Positions 31,787-42,978 of a DNA stretch of 64,000 bases are shown one piece after another. The DNA is from Tenebrio molitor (lineage: Eukaryota; Arthropoda; Insecta; Coleoptera; Tenebrionidae), in the NCBI RefSeq assembly GCF_963966145.1, contig NC_091046.1:22196001-22260000 (forward strand), written 5' to 3'. The notes under the pieces were generated by a model. The model did not search any database, was not told the DNA's origin, and saw only the letters and a list, made by a program, of their open reading frames with translations. A program made the translations under genes and the position numbers. The first letter of the stretch is position 1; each line of letters starts with the position of its first letter.

Positions 31787-32752
31787 ATTTCCTCGGGTTT
31801 AACTGTTTTGGAATTTGTTGGTATACCAAGCAGCCGAAAATTCGTACCTTTTTAAGGTTAGGTTTAAAGCCAAACCATTTTTCCGCCGGAGTGCAGTTCT
31901 CGAGTGCTACAGGTGGAGAGCGATTTATCAGAAAAGCCGCTGTGGTGACTGCTTCCGTCCAAAACGATTTTGGCAGGTTGCTGGACAGCAGCATACATCT
32001 CGCCTTCTCCACAATAGTCCTGTTTAGCCTTTCTGCGACCCCATTTTGTTCCGGTGTGTAAGGAACCGTGCATTCCATCTGGATACCCTGTTTTTCGAAG
32101 TGCTCCATGAGTGCGTTCGTGATGTATTCACGACCATTATCAGACTTGAAGCGTGATATTTTTAGGTTGAAATGAGCAGTGGCCATGGCTTTATATTTTC
32201 TAAAAAAACGAGGGATTTCAGTTTTTGAACTTATGGGATAGGCGACAGTAAAATGTGTAAAGTCATCAATGAAAGTTAAGGTGTATTTCTTTTTGTCGTG
32301 GGATTCTGGAGTGACAGGTCCAAGTAGATCACTGTGTACAAGTTCCAGTGGTCGATTTGTTCGTGGTCGTTTTTCCTTGTGCGGGAGTTTCGTTTGCTTT
32401 CCACCTACACATACGTCATACGGTGAAATTTCAGTATTCTTCGGAAAGATCGTCACCCCGTCCACAATCTGTGACAGTTTTTGAAGTTTGCTGTTTCCTA
32501 TATGCCCGAGCCTGTGGTGCCAAAGTTTCCCACTTCCGTCAGTCTTGCTGAGATTTGCAACCTCAACATTTTCCTGAAGTTTGAGCTCGTACAGCTTGTT
32601 CCTGCATTGTGCGACACTAATAATTTTGTCTCCCTTGAGAATTCGTCCGCAACCTTGCTTAAAGACAACAGCAAGTCCTTGCATCTCAAGTTTCCGCACT
32701 GATAACAGATTGATTTCTAATCCTGGAACGATAAGGACTTTTGAAATATAAA
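31707..32752 (-). pseudogene. Copia integrase
   Basis: The frame reads LIVPGLEINLLSVRKLEMQG (end of the protease-linker), then the zinc-binding HRLGHIGNSKLQKL...YDVCVGGK (H-x-x-x-H is present; the usual C-x-x-C is reduced to a single cysteine at V-C-V-G). The rve core follows with LVHSDLLGPV, FIDDFTHF, FKSDNGREY and the Q-N-G-V-A-E-R-x-N-R-T motif, so the D, D and E of the DD35E triad are visible. It carries on through RIFGCLVYQQIP. A frameshift near 31780 breaks it before the linker. About 340 residues of nearly normal coding quality make this one of the best-kept frames in the window. Confidence 0.88.
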
Positions 32753-32754
32753 TA

Positions 32755-33228
32755 CAGGGTGTCTCAAAAATGGCGCCCAAACTCTTGAGGTGTTAAACTA
32801 TTTGAAGAGTTGAGTTCAATTTCGTTGTGATTTTTCCTTTGACTATTTTCTAAGTTATACACATTTTAAAATAAGCAAATTTGGCAACATCGGTTGGTAT
32901 GCACAATCAACTAAACCAATTCTCCTTTGAGGTCAATGTTGCCACAGTTATTTTAGCGTATTTTGGTAGTTCATTACTCTAAAAAGAATTACTTCGGTGT
33001 TGTTCCACTACCTAAAGGGGTCTTGGAAAAAGTAACATTGTAAAGTAATTTATAATTCAGCTGTAAAATTTGGTAATAAAGGAGATACATCTCTTTGAAA
33101 TTACCATATTTAAGAGCAACTTATACAAAATCTGTTGGTCCGATCAAATTTTGTATTGAGATTTACCTTCCTAGACTTCTATTCTTTAAGACCCTTAGGA
33201 GATTGGGCGCCATTTTTGAAACACCCTG
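32755..33228. mobile_element. CAGGGTG MITE inside the copia pol frame, 474 bp
   Basis: TA (32753-32754, 33229-33230) flanks CAGGGTGTCTCAAAAATGGC / GCCATTTTTGAAACACCCTG. The copia reading frames on the two sides come back into register when the insert plus one TA (476 bp) is left out of the count, so it is a clean single insertion. Longer open frames here are by-products. Confidence 0.92.
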
Positions 33229-33230
33229 TA

Positions 33231-33487
33231 TTGTAGACTTTATTTCCAACAACAGATTTGCCTCGAAATTCTCCAAATGTTTCCGTTTTGAGTGTGACAC
33301 CTGATTTGGCAATTTTAATACACACAGAATGCTCCAGTTTTTGTATATTACTGACATGGTTGCCACTTTTTACCAGATGTTCGGACGCTCCCGAGTCAAG
33401 ACACCAAACCGTGCTTTTCACATTTCCACTCAGGTAAGCCGAGAAACTGTTCATTTGAGAATTCACTTTCGCCTTCATCTGACTCAC
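33231..33487 (-). pseudogene. Copia protease, split by a MITE
   Basis: VKSTVWCLDSGASEHLVKS gives the aspartic protease active-site D-S-G-A with the usual W-x-x-D context of copia elements. It continues VCIKIAKSGVTLKTETFGEF and KVYN before the 32755-33228 MITE. Normally the frame would run into the V-P-G-L-x-x-N-L-L-S motif, which is found on the far side of the insert (near 32720). The start used is arbitrary because protease is part of the polyprotein. Confidence 0.8.
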
Positions 33488-34297
33488 TGTTTGTAGCTAC
33501 GTTAGCATTCCTATTTTTGAATTGTTTTTGTTGATGTTCACTTCTTGATTTATTTAGTCTACATTCTGAACGATAATGACCGTATTTTCCACAATTGTGA
33601 CATCTACGTTCATTTTTCCATTTCTGTTTCGTTCCTTCCGGTGTGGCAAAAGCCAGAGGTGGCTGCGTTTCAGTCCTGCTTTTCCGCTGCTTGCCTTCCC
33701 GTTTCATGTCCTCGTCGCGCAGACGAGTCCTCACAAAGCTTAAGGTGAGTTTTTCCGAATTGAGCGTCTCCAGGGCCGTGACGACGGAGTCGTATTCACC
33801 AGGCATCGTCAAGAGTAAATGGCACACGATGTCTTGTTCCTCCATCTTGGCACCAGTCGATCGTAGATCACGCATGACTCGATCAAATTTGAGAAAATGA
33901 GCCTCCAACGTTTCCTTCGCGGGGCTATATTTCATCAACAGAAGCTCTTTTCGTAGTAGTAACTGACCTGCCAAACCTTGACGTTCAAATGTATTTGTCA
34001 GTTCCGTCCAAATTTCAAATGCAGTTTCCTTGTCCTTTACATATTCCAAGTGACTGTCGGCCACTCGTTGGACAATCTGGGACTTGCACTTCTTATCCCT
34101 TTCTTTAGTTGCGCCTTCTTTTTTACTTTATCTTGTGCCGTGATATCTGAGGCATCAACCGCCTCCACTGATGCATTCATCGGTGTTTCCAGGATGTCCA
34201 GGAGGTCTAGTTCATCAAGCAGAGTCTTCATGCGGAATTTCCAATTCGAAAAATTCGATCCGTCGAAGAGAGGGACCTTATTCTTGTCGTCGGCCAT
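33396..34297 (-). pseudogene. Copia Gag (UBN2-type) with CCHC knuckle
   Basis: The frame opens MADDKNKVPLFDGSNFSNWK, the standard L-F-D-G-x-N-F-x-x-W start of copia Gag, and shifts frame near 34080. It then runs HLEYVKDKETAFEIWTEL, FERQGLAGQLLLRKEL, a UBN2-type repeat, and the nucleocapsid knuckle CHNCGKYGHYRSEC. A basic, glutamine-rich segment leads into the protease. There is one frameshift only; residues between the two frames overlap around 34037-34064. Confidence 0.88.
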
Positions 34298-34360
34298 CGA
34301 ACGTTGTTAGAACAAATTACGCGTGTTTTTAAGTTCGTTATAGTATATTATGATACGAGT

Positions 34361-34455
34361 CTTATAAGAAGCATTTTATCGCACGCACGGGTTTAGAGCA
34401 CGACGAGCGTAGCGAGGAGTGCCCTAAAGGAGTAAGTGCGATAAAATGCCTTATA
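34361..34455. repeat. Nested hairpin H6
   Basis: CTTATAAG then GCATTTTATCGCAC at the left pairs with GTGCGATAAAATGC and CTTATAA at the right. Next come TTTAGAGCAC/GTGCCCTAAA and a core CGACGAGCGTAGCGAGG. Confidence 0.78.
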
Positions 34456-35018
34456 AACGAGATGTCATCCAGTATTTTTTCTACTTTGCCACTTTTTCAA
34501 TGAAAAAAAATAATTAAAATTTAAAACCGTTAAAGTTGAAGGATTCCACCCAAGGTCACGTCTGCGGTCTGCCGCGACACCACAGTATCCGTCAACATTA
34601 AAAAATTAAATTTCACTGTTTTTAGTATTATTATATCACGCCTTTTCCTATTACGATACGCAAAACAGTATCGTAATAGCATCAGTACGAACGCAAAGTA
34701 GAAAAATTTACTTATGACTGTTATTACGCGTCGCGAACTGCGCTCACTGGGCCCATAACTTATTGTGAGTGTGAACTTTTGAAAAGGTTTTATTTTATTA
34801 ATTGTTATTTTTGTTGTACATAGAAACCTTAGAGACTAAAACAAAACACAATATAAACCTACTTTAATTCGCCATTTCGGATAAGCAACATGACCTCTGG
34901 CGGTGGAAAGTCGAATCACCGAAAATTATCGCTTAATACGTAGCTAATGGCAAAAATAACATGATGAACGGTGTAGGGGTCACAGGTACGGGGGTTAGTG
35001 ACATAAAGTGATGTTACA
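34456..35018. other. Upstream region of the THAP gene
   Basis: No coding frame. 34950-35018 precedes the THAP start codon. A TATA-like element is not obvious. A palindromic ACGATACGCAAAACAGTATCGT lies near 34653. Confidence 0.35.
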
Positions 35019-35483
35019 ATGGGCAAAAAGAAAGTAGATAAAACCAAGTGTTGTGTCCATGGTTGTCACACACGCAGAGCGAAAGACAGAGAGACCAGCT
35101 TTCATTACTTTCCACGCTAAAATAGTTGTAAAGTGCAAATCATAAACCTTTTTGGCGGCAAGGAAAGTATAGACAGAAGAAAAGCTTGGGACAAGGTTTT
35201 GTTATTGAGAAAACCTGCAAGACGGCATATGCGAGTATGCGGAAAACATTTTTTACGTGAAGATTTTATAAATCGTAAGTTCCACGAATTTGAGGTTAAA
35301 AGTTTGTAGTTTATTCTACTTTTTTCAATTCCACGCAGCATTTCCCAAAAATTGCGATTGAAGGAATTTGCTGTTCCTTCTCAAAAGTTATCCAAAGGAC
35401 ACACGACACAGACACAGAGAAAGTTTGCATCAAAAATTACAGGCAAAGTAGACTGTAGTGCACTTGACATAATAAGTGAGAAG
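35019..35483 (+). CDS. THAP-domain protein, two exons, one in-frame stop
   Basis: Exon 1 (35019-35274) starts MGKKKVDKTKCCVHGC and has the C2CH THAP zinc finger in order: C-C-x-x-G-C, FHYFP, RRKAWDKVL (conserved W), then RVCGKHFLREDFIN (C and H ligands). Exon 1 ends at a consensus GTAAGT; the 64-bp intron closes with TTCCACGCAG (35338). Exon 2 (35339-35483) continues RLKEFAVPSQKL, matching the A-V-P box that ends THAP domains, then a basic tail and a donor-like GAGAAG|GTAATT. One TAA at 35118-35120, straight after FHYFPR, breaks an otherwise open exon. THAP proteins bind DNA and are often derived from P-element transposases. It may be a recent pseudogene, a sequencing error or a recoded site. 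Confidence 0.62.
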
Positions 35484-35592
35484 GTAATTGTATTAAATAA
35501 AAAGACATTTAGTTTATTGATGTATTTTTATTGAAAACTTGTTGCTGTAAGTAAAATTTAATTGAAATTTAACGAAAAAAGTCTAAAATTAC

Positions 35593-35691
35593 CTGTACTG
35601 CATCCCATCACACTGTACCACACATCGACTGTCAGCAGAAGCCTCCAAGTATTTAAAAATTGTAGCTAACCGAAGAAAACCCTTCCTGTAA
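35593..35691 (-). CDS. Possible 99-bp internal exon on the minus strand
   Basis: On the minus strand ATATTTCAG is followed by an open 99-bp segment ending CAG|GTAATT. Its frame reads YRKGFLRLATIFKYLEAS then ADSRCVVQCDGMQY, which has coding-like composition with no stop in that frame. The length is a multiple of three. No domain is recognised and no partner exons are found, so this is a splice-site-plus-ORF guess. It lies 110 bp beyond the THAP exon on the other strand. Confidence 0.28.
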
Positions 35692-36254
35692 CTGAAATAT
35701 CAGCATATAGTATGTTTTCCACTTTTTAAAAGACTTTCAATGTTTTGAAAACAAAATATTTAATGCACCATAACCTATTTTTACGCCTCTGTTTATTTTA
35801 CGCCTGTTTTACGAAATTACATCATAATCTTTGATGCTTACATTAAAAAATGTTACTTTAAGGAATACACTTACCTTACTGAAAAACACACTGCACACAA
35901 TTAACAAATAAAAGAGTTTTGGACACAAAAATTAACACGTAAACAAATGGAAAATCTCAAAAGGAGGATTTTCGATCAGCTGATTGTCAGAACAGCAGCG
36001 CCCTCGCAGTAGTCGAAATCGCGAATTGCCTTTCTCAACAAATATTTTTGGATTTTAGTTTTAGTTTGACTGTAAGTTTAAATACATACAAAGAAGCCTT
36101 CCGTAATATTATAAATATCTACTTTTCTTTAAGTGATTTAGAACAACGAATTCACCAGACCAATTTGAGCCAGTGCAAACGTAAGCTCGGATGAGCCATC
36201 AGTAGACGCATTCTCTGTCGATATTTCTTCATGCACCGCTCTAGTTTTTATGTA
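35692..36254. other. Intergenic stretch
   Basis: No gene or TIR pair seen. It ends at the TA target of the Tc1 element. Confidence 0.4.
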
Positions 36255-37516
36255 CTATGGCGGCCAAAAAATTTCGTCCGTCATTTTTCCGTCATTTCAA
36301 AAAAATCGGTGTAGTCCATTCCTTATTGTCATTATGATTGATGTTTTTACTTGTCATTTTTGAAAGTCAAGCAAAATGCCATCGGTATCAAATTTTAATA
36401 AAATTAAAACAGTCACTCTTGCACAAAGAGAAATGTCCCAAGCTCAAATTTTGATGGACCTTCGTATACCTAAAAGTATAATTTCGTCCATTCTTCAGAA
36501 ATGGAGACAAAATGAAACTATTGAAAGACGCCAAGGCTCAGGGAGGCCTAGCACATCTACTGCAGAAGAAGATAATATGCATTTCAATATATTACGCAAT
36601 AGTCATTTTATGACGGCTGTTGAAGCGGTAAATACAAGCAAATACAACAGAAAGGAGCGGTCGATTTTCGGCAAACATATGGGCATGGATTTCAGTAGAT
36701 AGCCCCAGGTTAATATTGCATCTAGAAGATCGGCTCAACAGTGATGTTTATGTTAGGATTCTTGAAGACGTGATGATGCCTTCAGTTTCAAGGATTTCTC
36801 CGAATTTTAACTTCATATTTCAACAAGACAATTGTTCAGTGCATACAGCACATAAGGTAGCAGAATGGTTCAGGAATAATAGCATAAACGTTCTTGATTG
36901 GCCGAGTCGCAGTCCAGATTCGAACCCTATAGAAAACATGTAGGGACTTTTGGTTCGTAATTTGCAACAACGACAAGTGATTCGGAATAGGGCAGAACTT
37001 TTAACTGCGATTACTAATGCATGGCAATCATTACCTAGGAATTATCACAGAGATTTATGTCTCTCCATGTCGCGTCGTGTAAGGCGAATTATTGACGCCA
37101 ATGGAGCGATTACCAAGTATTGATTTTAAACTTCATTCATTTTATCTTTTGATTTAGCTAAGTACTTAAACAAAAATAAATGTTTCATTTCCTTGTCTTT
37201 GCCTTAATGTTTTTCGTTTGATTTTTTTTAAACTACGGCATACTCGTATAATTTCCACGGTTCTCTCTTTGGTACTTTAATCCAAAAATAGCCGCAACGC
37301 AAGTCTGCCTCTAGTCTAGTGTCACTAGCGGTCGTGTGGTAATTGTGTAAGAGTGGAACTTGTCCTTTGTATTCACAAAATTTGAACTGATGGACTGAAT
37401 GACAGATTGTCAAAATGACAATAACGATAAAAAGCGAGGTTATTGATGCTTAAGGGTAGTTTACACTTTATGTCAGGGCCTTGAAAGTGACGGACGAAAT
37501 TTTTTGGCCGCAATAG
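36255..37516 (+). mobile_element. Tc1 (DD34E) element M1, internally deleted, 1262 bp
   Basis: TA (36253-36254, 37517-37518) flanks CTATGGCGGCCAAAAAATTT and the complementary right end AAATTTTTTGGCCGCAATAG. A transposase pseudogene (36376-37123) fills the middle. The 3' part is closely matched by M2 at 59276-60512, the same subfamily. The length is shorter than the usual ~1.6 kb. Confidence 0.9.
36376..37123 (+). pseudogene. Tc1 DD34E transposase, middle deleted
   Basis: The N-terminus (MPSVSNFNKIKTVTLAQREM onward) is a paired-like helix-turn-helix with IPKSIISSILQKW and the GSGRPSTS linker. At about residue 108 the frame stops (TAG at 36700) and resumes in another frame as RLNSDVYVRILEDVMMPSVS, FQQDNCSVHTA, DWPSRSPDSNPIEN, ending ANGAITKY. 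The second D (QDN) and the E (PIEN) are separated by 34 residues, so DD34E. The first catalytic D and roughly 100 residues around it are missing. The tryptophan that normally follows E-N-M is a TAG stop at 36942-36944. It cannot be functional. M2 shares the deletion and both stops. Confidence 0.9.
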
Positions 37517-37518
37517 TA

Positions 37519-39006
37519 CACCTACCTAAAGTATGTTCGGGTATAATTTCGGGGATACATCTGAGCTTTCATCTTTGTTTTGTCAATCTTAACATGACCA
37601 TATGTCTTTTGTCAATCTGTGGTTGCCAAGATCTTGCAAAAAAATATTTATTTTTCATATTGTTGTATAGTCCTTCAATTAGTGCGATTCTGTTTCAAAA
37701 TTTAGCGAGATTGTTATTGAACAATATTGATTTTGCATAGATCCAACCAATCAACAGCTTCATATCATAGCAACTGCAACATTGTTATATAGCAATATTG
37801 GTAAATTTTAAAACAGAATCGCACCAATTATCACGCTTGGTTACCAAGGTTTAAAAAATATTGCCCCGTCTGAGGCGTAGAATATGCAGGGATAGGGTTA
37901 CTTTATCCCTTTTGCTTTAAAAAATTAAAAGTGGGTTTCTTCGGTTTCTTAGGGTTTCCAGATGCTACAGTTTTTTTTTGTACTGTAATGATCTGAATAC
38001 ATTACTTGTTCCGCCAAATATTCGAACCTGCGCAAAACGGTAACAAATGTGGTCGTGATCGTCATCGAAGCGGAGGAGCCCTAGGTTGTGTTTTTCTTTT
38101 GGCGGAAAAAGGTTCGGAATGCAAACGATGAGGGTTCCAGTTGGAAGAGTACCGCAAATAAAACACACATGTGAGGGACGCAAAATACCTTTTATTAAAA
38201 TGCCTGTAAACTTCGATTAAAAAAAAAATGAAACGAATACAAAAGGACAGAAATTAAGTTTAACGGAGTACAAGAAATGAACTAGTTAAGTACATTACAA
38301 AGATAAACGACAAGAATGCAGCAATATTTAAAATAACAGAAAACGGGTACATGACGGACAAAATGACAGGTTAAAGATTGCAAAACAAGTTAACAAATTA
38401 TAAGGCAGTTATTACAGACAGGGACGGATGAAAAACCCTCTTCAAAAACCGTATCCCAGGTATTACTCATATTTTCAATTCGATTAATGACAAAACAATG
38501 TTTAATTCGGCATTACGCGGTCACGGTACGCCAACGGGAGCTTAGAGCTCGAGGTAACAAACTTTCGGCCGCGAGGGGACTCAGAAGAATAATCTGAATC
38601 AAGCGATGTTTATAGATATTCGGGGTATTAATGAACGTCAGACTATTTCGCCGACCAAGCAAGAGTGACAGAGCGTCTCGGGGTCGTACGATTAGCATCA
38701 CTAAACCGCATAAGCAAATATTTAGATCCACCATCCCCAACCAACCGTTTCCCGACAAAACCCCGAAGTCCCTATAACTTCGACGGGGGCTTCACGTCAA
38801 CATTCCGGAGCCGCATAAGCGAAGACTTAGGTCCGCCTCCGCTAACGGCTCTACATAACCGTCGCCCCCACAGAAATTTGACTAAACAACCCCCGACCTC
38901 CTGAACGTCACCTAGCCCCCATAGGATCGCACTTACAACATTTTAACTTTAACTGATCTAACGGTGCTTAACAACAACAAATAGGAAAACCCGAGTTTAA
39001 TTTAAT
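37519..39006. other. Unassigned region, GC-richer from 38500
   Basis: 37519-37950 is AT-rich with no gene. 38040-38160 and 38510-38930 are clearly less AT-rich than the surroundings. GCCGCATAAGCGAAGACTTA-like sequence at 38813 repeats CCGCATAAGCAAATATTTAG at 38707. Short open frames (37965-38183 minus, 38513-38758 minus, 38665-38904 plus) lack recognisable domains. It may be non-coding parts of an LTR element, but no LTR pair is seen. Confidence 0.35.
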
Positions 39007-39195
39007 AGAACAAAGCGCAACATTAGACAATGATAAAATCAACAAAACAAAATGCAACATAAAGAAATGATAAAAAAAGAGAACAAAGCGCAACATTAAA
39101 CAATGATCAAATAAAAGAGAACCAAGCGCGAAGTTAAACAATGATCAAATAAAAGAGAACAAAGCGCAAAGTGAAACAACGATAAACTAAAAACG
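39007..39195. repeat. Tandem repeat, ~37-bp unit
   Basis: Four to five degenerate copies of GAACAAAGCGCAACATTAAA CAATGATCAAATAAAA (unit about 37 bp) run from 39009 to 39190; the third and fourth copies differ at a few bases. Confidence 0.75.
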
Positions 39196-40082
39196 CTTTA
39201 AATGGCACAAATATCGGTAAGCAACATTAATGACGAATACAATTATCGCTGGCAATACTAAACAAAAAAAAATGGCGGGTCGAGTGCCGTTAGAACATGT
39301 TAGCGAAAAACAAAACAAAATGGACGCACGTGATTCGGACGACGGCTACTAATTTTCGAAATTGACGGATTGCCTAAAAATTGAACCTCCCGGAAAAAAA
39401 AATTAGAGATAACGCTTAAAATTAACAAATAGGCGCTTCTCGAAAGAAACACCATGCAACAAAATTATATCTACAACATACCCTTACCCACGTGGTCCTG
39501 GTACCCCCAAAAAAAAAACAGAAAGACAACGAACGTGGGATAAATTACCGGGGTGGATTAAAAAAAACGTCGGATTCCCCACGGGGACACAAAACGTCTA
39601 CTCAGGACGGTAGCGTAATTGATTCAGATTTAACTTACAAATTTGGAAATATGGATCGCTCTTCGCACGGTGTGTTCGTTTCGAAAAACCAAACAAAAGT
39701 GACCTACCCCCCTTCAACCACGCGCGCTTGAGACCGCTTCACCCCCGCTATATTTCCGCTCTCAGCGTTGCCAACTCCCCAAGATTACCAACCCCATCCC
39801 ATAGTTCCTAGTCTAGCCGCTAGTACCTTCCTTCACATTTGGCGCGCTCTCGTGGCGGTACCGGGAATTAAAAATTTTAAATTTTAAACTGGGTCACTAC
39901 AGTGCTAGCAATTTTCAAATACTCTGTATAAATAAAAACCAATACATCTGACAAATTATTTCCTATTATTGACATTTCCTACCGGCCTTCGTGTAAAGTA
40001 AAACGGACTAGACCATAAACATGTGTCTACCGTCAAGGCAGTAGACACCTATTACCAGCACAGTATACTAAAATAGTTATTT
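39196..40082. other. Unassigned region
   Basis: GC-richer to about 39880, then AT-rich. A 79-codon frame (39492-39731) is lysine-rich without a known domain. GGGTCACTACA at 39891-39901 resembles an LTR terminus, but no partner was found. Confidence 0.3.
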
Positions 40083-40210
40083 ACGAACCAAGTGCGGAAA
40101 GACGATGTTCCCGCATGAGCGCATTTTTTAAAGCACAAGGGACGAAGGAGCGAGTGCCTTTAATTAATGCGCGAATGAACGGAAGATATCTTCACGCAAG
40201 TGGTTCGTAC
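40083..40210. repeat. Nested hairpin H7
   Basis: ACGAACCAAGTGCG pairs with CGCAAGTGGTTCGT, and GCGCATTTTTTAAAGCAC with GTGCCTTTAATTAATGCGC. The core is AAGGGACGAAGGAGCGAG. Confidence 0.72.
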
Positions 40211-41311
40211 AATATTTTTTGTACGAAAATTAAATTAAAATTTTTTGTTTTAATACATTAAACATAAAGAACATAAAACCAAGTAGGCAGTGATCTTTGG
40301 TTATTGGAAACAATTGCTTCACTTGATATTTCAATTTTTGCAATAATTTGTGAATTTTGTAGGAACAATTTTCAACCATTATAAATCTTTCCGTAATTTT
40401 TTAATGGAGGAAAACTCAGGGAAGTTGTATTTTATGAACTAAATTTTATTATTATCAATACAGATTTTTTTTTGAATGCCTCAAAGGGGCAGTGTTTTTC
40501 GCAATTTTTACATTCGAGTCTACCGGGAAGCACTCGTTTCGGAGCGAGCGTTGGATGTTGGAAGCGTTGCTTTCAAGGCTGAGTACAAAAAATATTAATT
40601 TACTAAGCGTGTCACATAAATCACTAGTGTGTAGTCGTTTACCACCTCTCTCGTTTGTAATTATATTGTTGCAGTAAGTGTTTTTGCTCTCTGCATTAGA
40701 AAATCACCGCTCCAAAAGTTTAAACGCATTATAACTTCCGTTTGTCATTGGCCGTTTCTGTCGACATGATCGAAAATACCAAACAATTATGTTTGTTTTC
40801 CTAATGTTTTTCTAAAATATTGTCAAGCCGTCATAGTAATTATTTTTAATTAATCATGATTATTAATTTTATCATTTACGAACGTCCACGTTTTGAAAGA
40901 TACTGTTAATTTCAAAATTATAGAGTACACTTCAAAAATCAAGAACACGATTTATTACAATTTTTTTCCCATGTGAAGATGCCTTTTTGAAATTTGAACG
41001 TCATATTTTTCATATTGGTTAGGTAAGTTTGACAACATAAAATGTCGCTGACATTTTAGAACACTATAATTTTGTCTGTTTTATCCTCTGCAGCGTGCTC
41101 TTCGCGATGTTATAATGTTGGGCTACCCGCCGGATCGACCACCCTTCTAATTTGTAAAGAATGAGCACTTTCGCCTTTGTTTGTTAAAAGTGACATTGAC
41201 AAAAAATGTAAGTGCATTTCACACTGTCAAAAATTAGGTGTACTTTATAATTTTGAAATTAACTGTACAATGTTATCTATTAGTATTTTAAATGTACATA
41301 TTTATTTCACT
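40211..41311. other. Intergenic stretch
   Basis: AT-rich. The 61-codon frame at 40492 has no recognised domain. Nothing else is supportable. Confidence 0.4.
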
Positions 41312-41600
41312 GTCCGGTAGATGTTCGATTACATTATCAATTTGAGTCCGGTAGGTGAGTTATAACAGTATCAGAGCCGGAAAGTGTCGCTAAGCAACGC
41401 CTACCGGACTGTTTTATTTTTATAAATAAAATCTGACATTGAAAAAGTAAAAAATATTCAATGTAAAAAACAACAGCAACGGCCGTTGCCACGGGAAAAA
41501 AGGGTGGTGCGATTTTCAGAATATAATGTAATTTTTTAATTTTTGAAATAAAATTGTGATAGAGAACAGACTTTCAGTATGAAATAATAGTATAATATAC
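41312..41600 (+). repeat. 98-bp CCGGTAG MITE plus adjoining repeated block
   Basis: 41312-41409 runs GTCCGGTAGATG to CTACCGGAC and matches 63107-63204 at the same length (98 bp). The following block (ACGGCCGTTGCCACGGGAAA, AATTTTTGAAATAAAATTGT, CAGTATGAAATAA) recurs at 63209-63400 and, shortened, at 62770-62885. The block and MITE probably belong to one larger family. Confidence 0.65.
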
Positions 41601-41949
41601 TAAAGTCGGAACGTTATGGATGTGGATTGGGGACTTGTCCTTAAGTTGGCACTACCAGCAAAAGTAACTAGGCGCGCCAATAAGGTTATTGGAATTTATG
41701 ACAGATCTCACTAATGTACAGTTCGATCATAAGTTTTAAGCGACCTTGAGTTTGACAATCCATATCCAAAACATTTCGACTATACCTTATCTACTTTGCT
41801 TTACTAATTCCTGAAATTTCAGCTGCTCAAGTTTTCATATTAGATCAGGGACTTTCGCGTGGGTTGGTAACAGACATTTTTTACAAAAATGTTAAGGTTA
41901 TATTTACTAAATTTACTTCATAGCTTCACTTACCTTTACGCCTGACGTC

Positions 41950-42970
41950 AAATGGGTTCTTTATTCCCCTCGAAGCTTCGCTTCTCGGGGAATAAACTAC
42001 CTCGGCTTAAAAAAATGTCTTCTCTACCTTGGCGTATAACATACTATTTTTCACTATTAGATACGTTAAAACCCTTTCTAATAATAATTATTAATTAAAT
42101 TATTTTGTCCGATGCGACGATCCGAGTTCTCATTTTTCAACGGTTGCTATGAAAATTGAAAATCGTCTGTATACGTTAACCGATGAAATCAATCAAAAAC
42201 TTTCGTTGCTAGGTGACGGCTGTTCATGATTAACCACTGGTTAATAATGAAAATTTATTAACCAGGAGGAGTGAAATTCTACTTCTGGGTTCAGTTCGAG
42301 AGTCAATAATGACGCCTTCTAAGACTAGTAGTGAAAAATAGTATATTATACACCAAGGTGAAGAAGTTCATGATTATAGCCAGAGCGCCAAGATTAGAGC
42401 CCGAGGCGTGCCGAGGGTTCTAAGGCGCGAAGGCTATAAGGGACTTCTTCACCGTGGTTTATATACTATTGTTTTCACTACTAGATACGTTAAAACCCTT
42501 TCTGATAATAATTATTAATCAAATTATTTTGTCTGATGCGACGATCCGAGTTCTCATTTTTCAACGGTTGCTATGAAAATCGTCTATGATAACCAATGAA
42601 ATCAACGAAAATCTTTCGTTGCTGAGTGACGGCTGTTCATTATTGACCTTGGTTAATAATGAAAATTATTATTAACCTAGGGAGAGAAATTCTACTTCTG
42701 GGGTCGATTCGAGAGTCAATAATGACGCCTTCTGAGGCTAGTAGTGAAAAATAGTATATTATACGCCAAGGTAGAGAAGACATTTTTTTAAGCCGAGGTA
42801 GTTTATAACCAATAAAATCAAAGAAAATCTTTCGTTGCTAGGTGACGGCTGTTCATTATTGACCTTGGTTAATAATGAAAATTATTATTAACCTTGGGAG
42901 AGAAATTCTACTTCTGGGGTCGGTTCGAGAGTCAATAATGACGCCTTCTGAGACTAGTAGTGAAAAAAAT
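41950..42970. repeat. Array of palindromic spacer and hairpin units
   Basis: A ~300-bp unit bounded by ATACTATTTTTCACTA and TAGTGAAAAATAGTAT occurs at 42047-42346 and 42465-42757, with a 5'-truncated third copy at 42812-42970. All share CGATGCGACGATCCGAGTTC or the later GGTGACGGCTGTTCAT and AATAATGACGCCTTCT. Hairpins sit between them: 41965-42000 (TTTATTCCCC/GGGGAATAAA) and 42352-42468 (CACCAAGGTGAAGAAGT/ACTTCTTCACCGTGG around CGAGGCGTGCCGAGG). No coding sequence. Confidence 0.72.
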
Positions 42971-42978
42971 ACATTACG

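Larger units (their letters stand above)
31207..34310 (-). mobile_element. Truncated Ty1/copia retrotransposon
   Basis: The minus strand carries, in copia order, Gag (34297-33396), protease, integrase, the linker to reverse transcriptase and the first ~20 residues of reverse transcriptase. The sequence is lost near 31207: most of RT, all of RNase H and both LTRs are absent. Gag and the integrase/linker junction have frameshifts, and a MITE (32755-33228) interrupts the protease-integrase region. Pieces are annotated below. Confidence 0.85.

Noticed and set aside
31456..34310. Many plus-strand open frames over the copia element
   Set aside because: They are antisense shadows of the minus-strand Gag-Pol frames, which carry all recognisable motifs.
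36181..36250. Possible short gene upstream of Tc1 M1
   Set aside because: No open frame or splice signals beyond chance.
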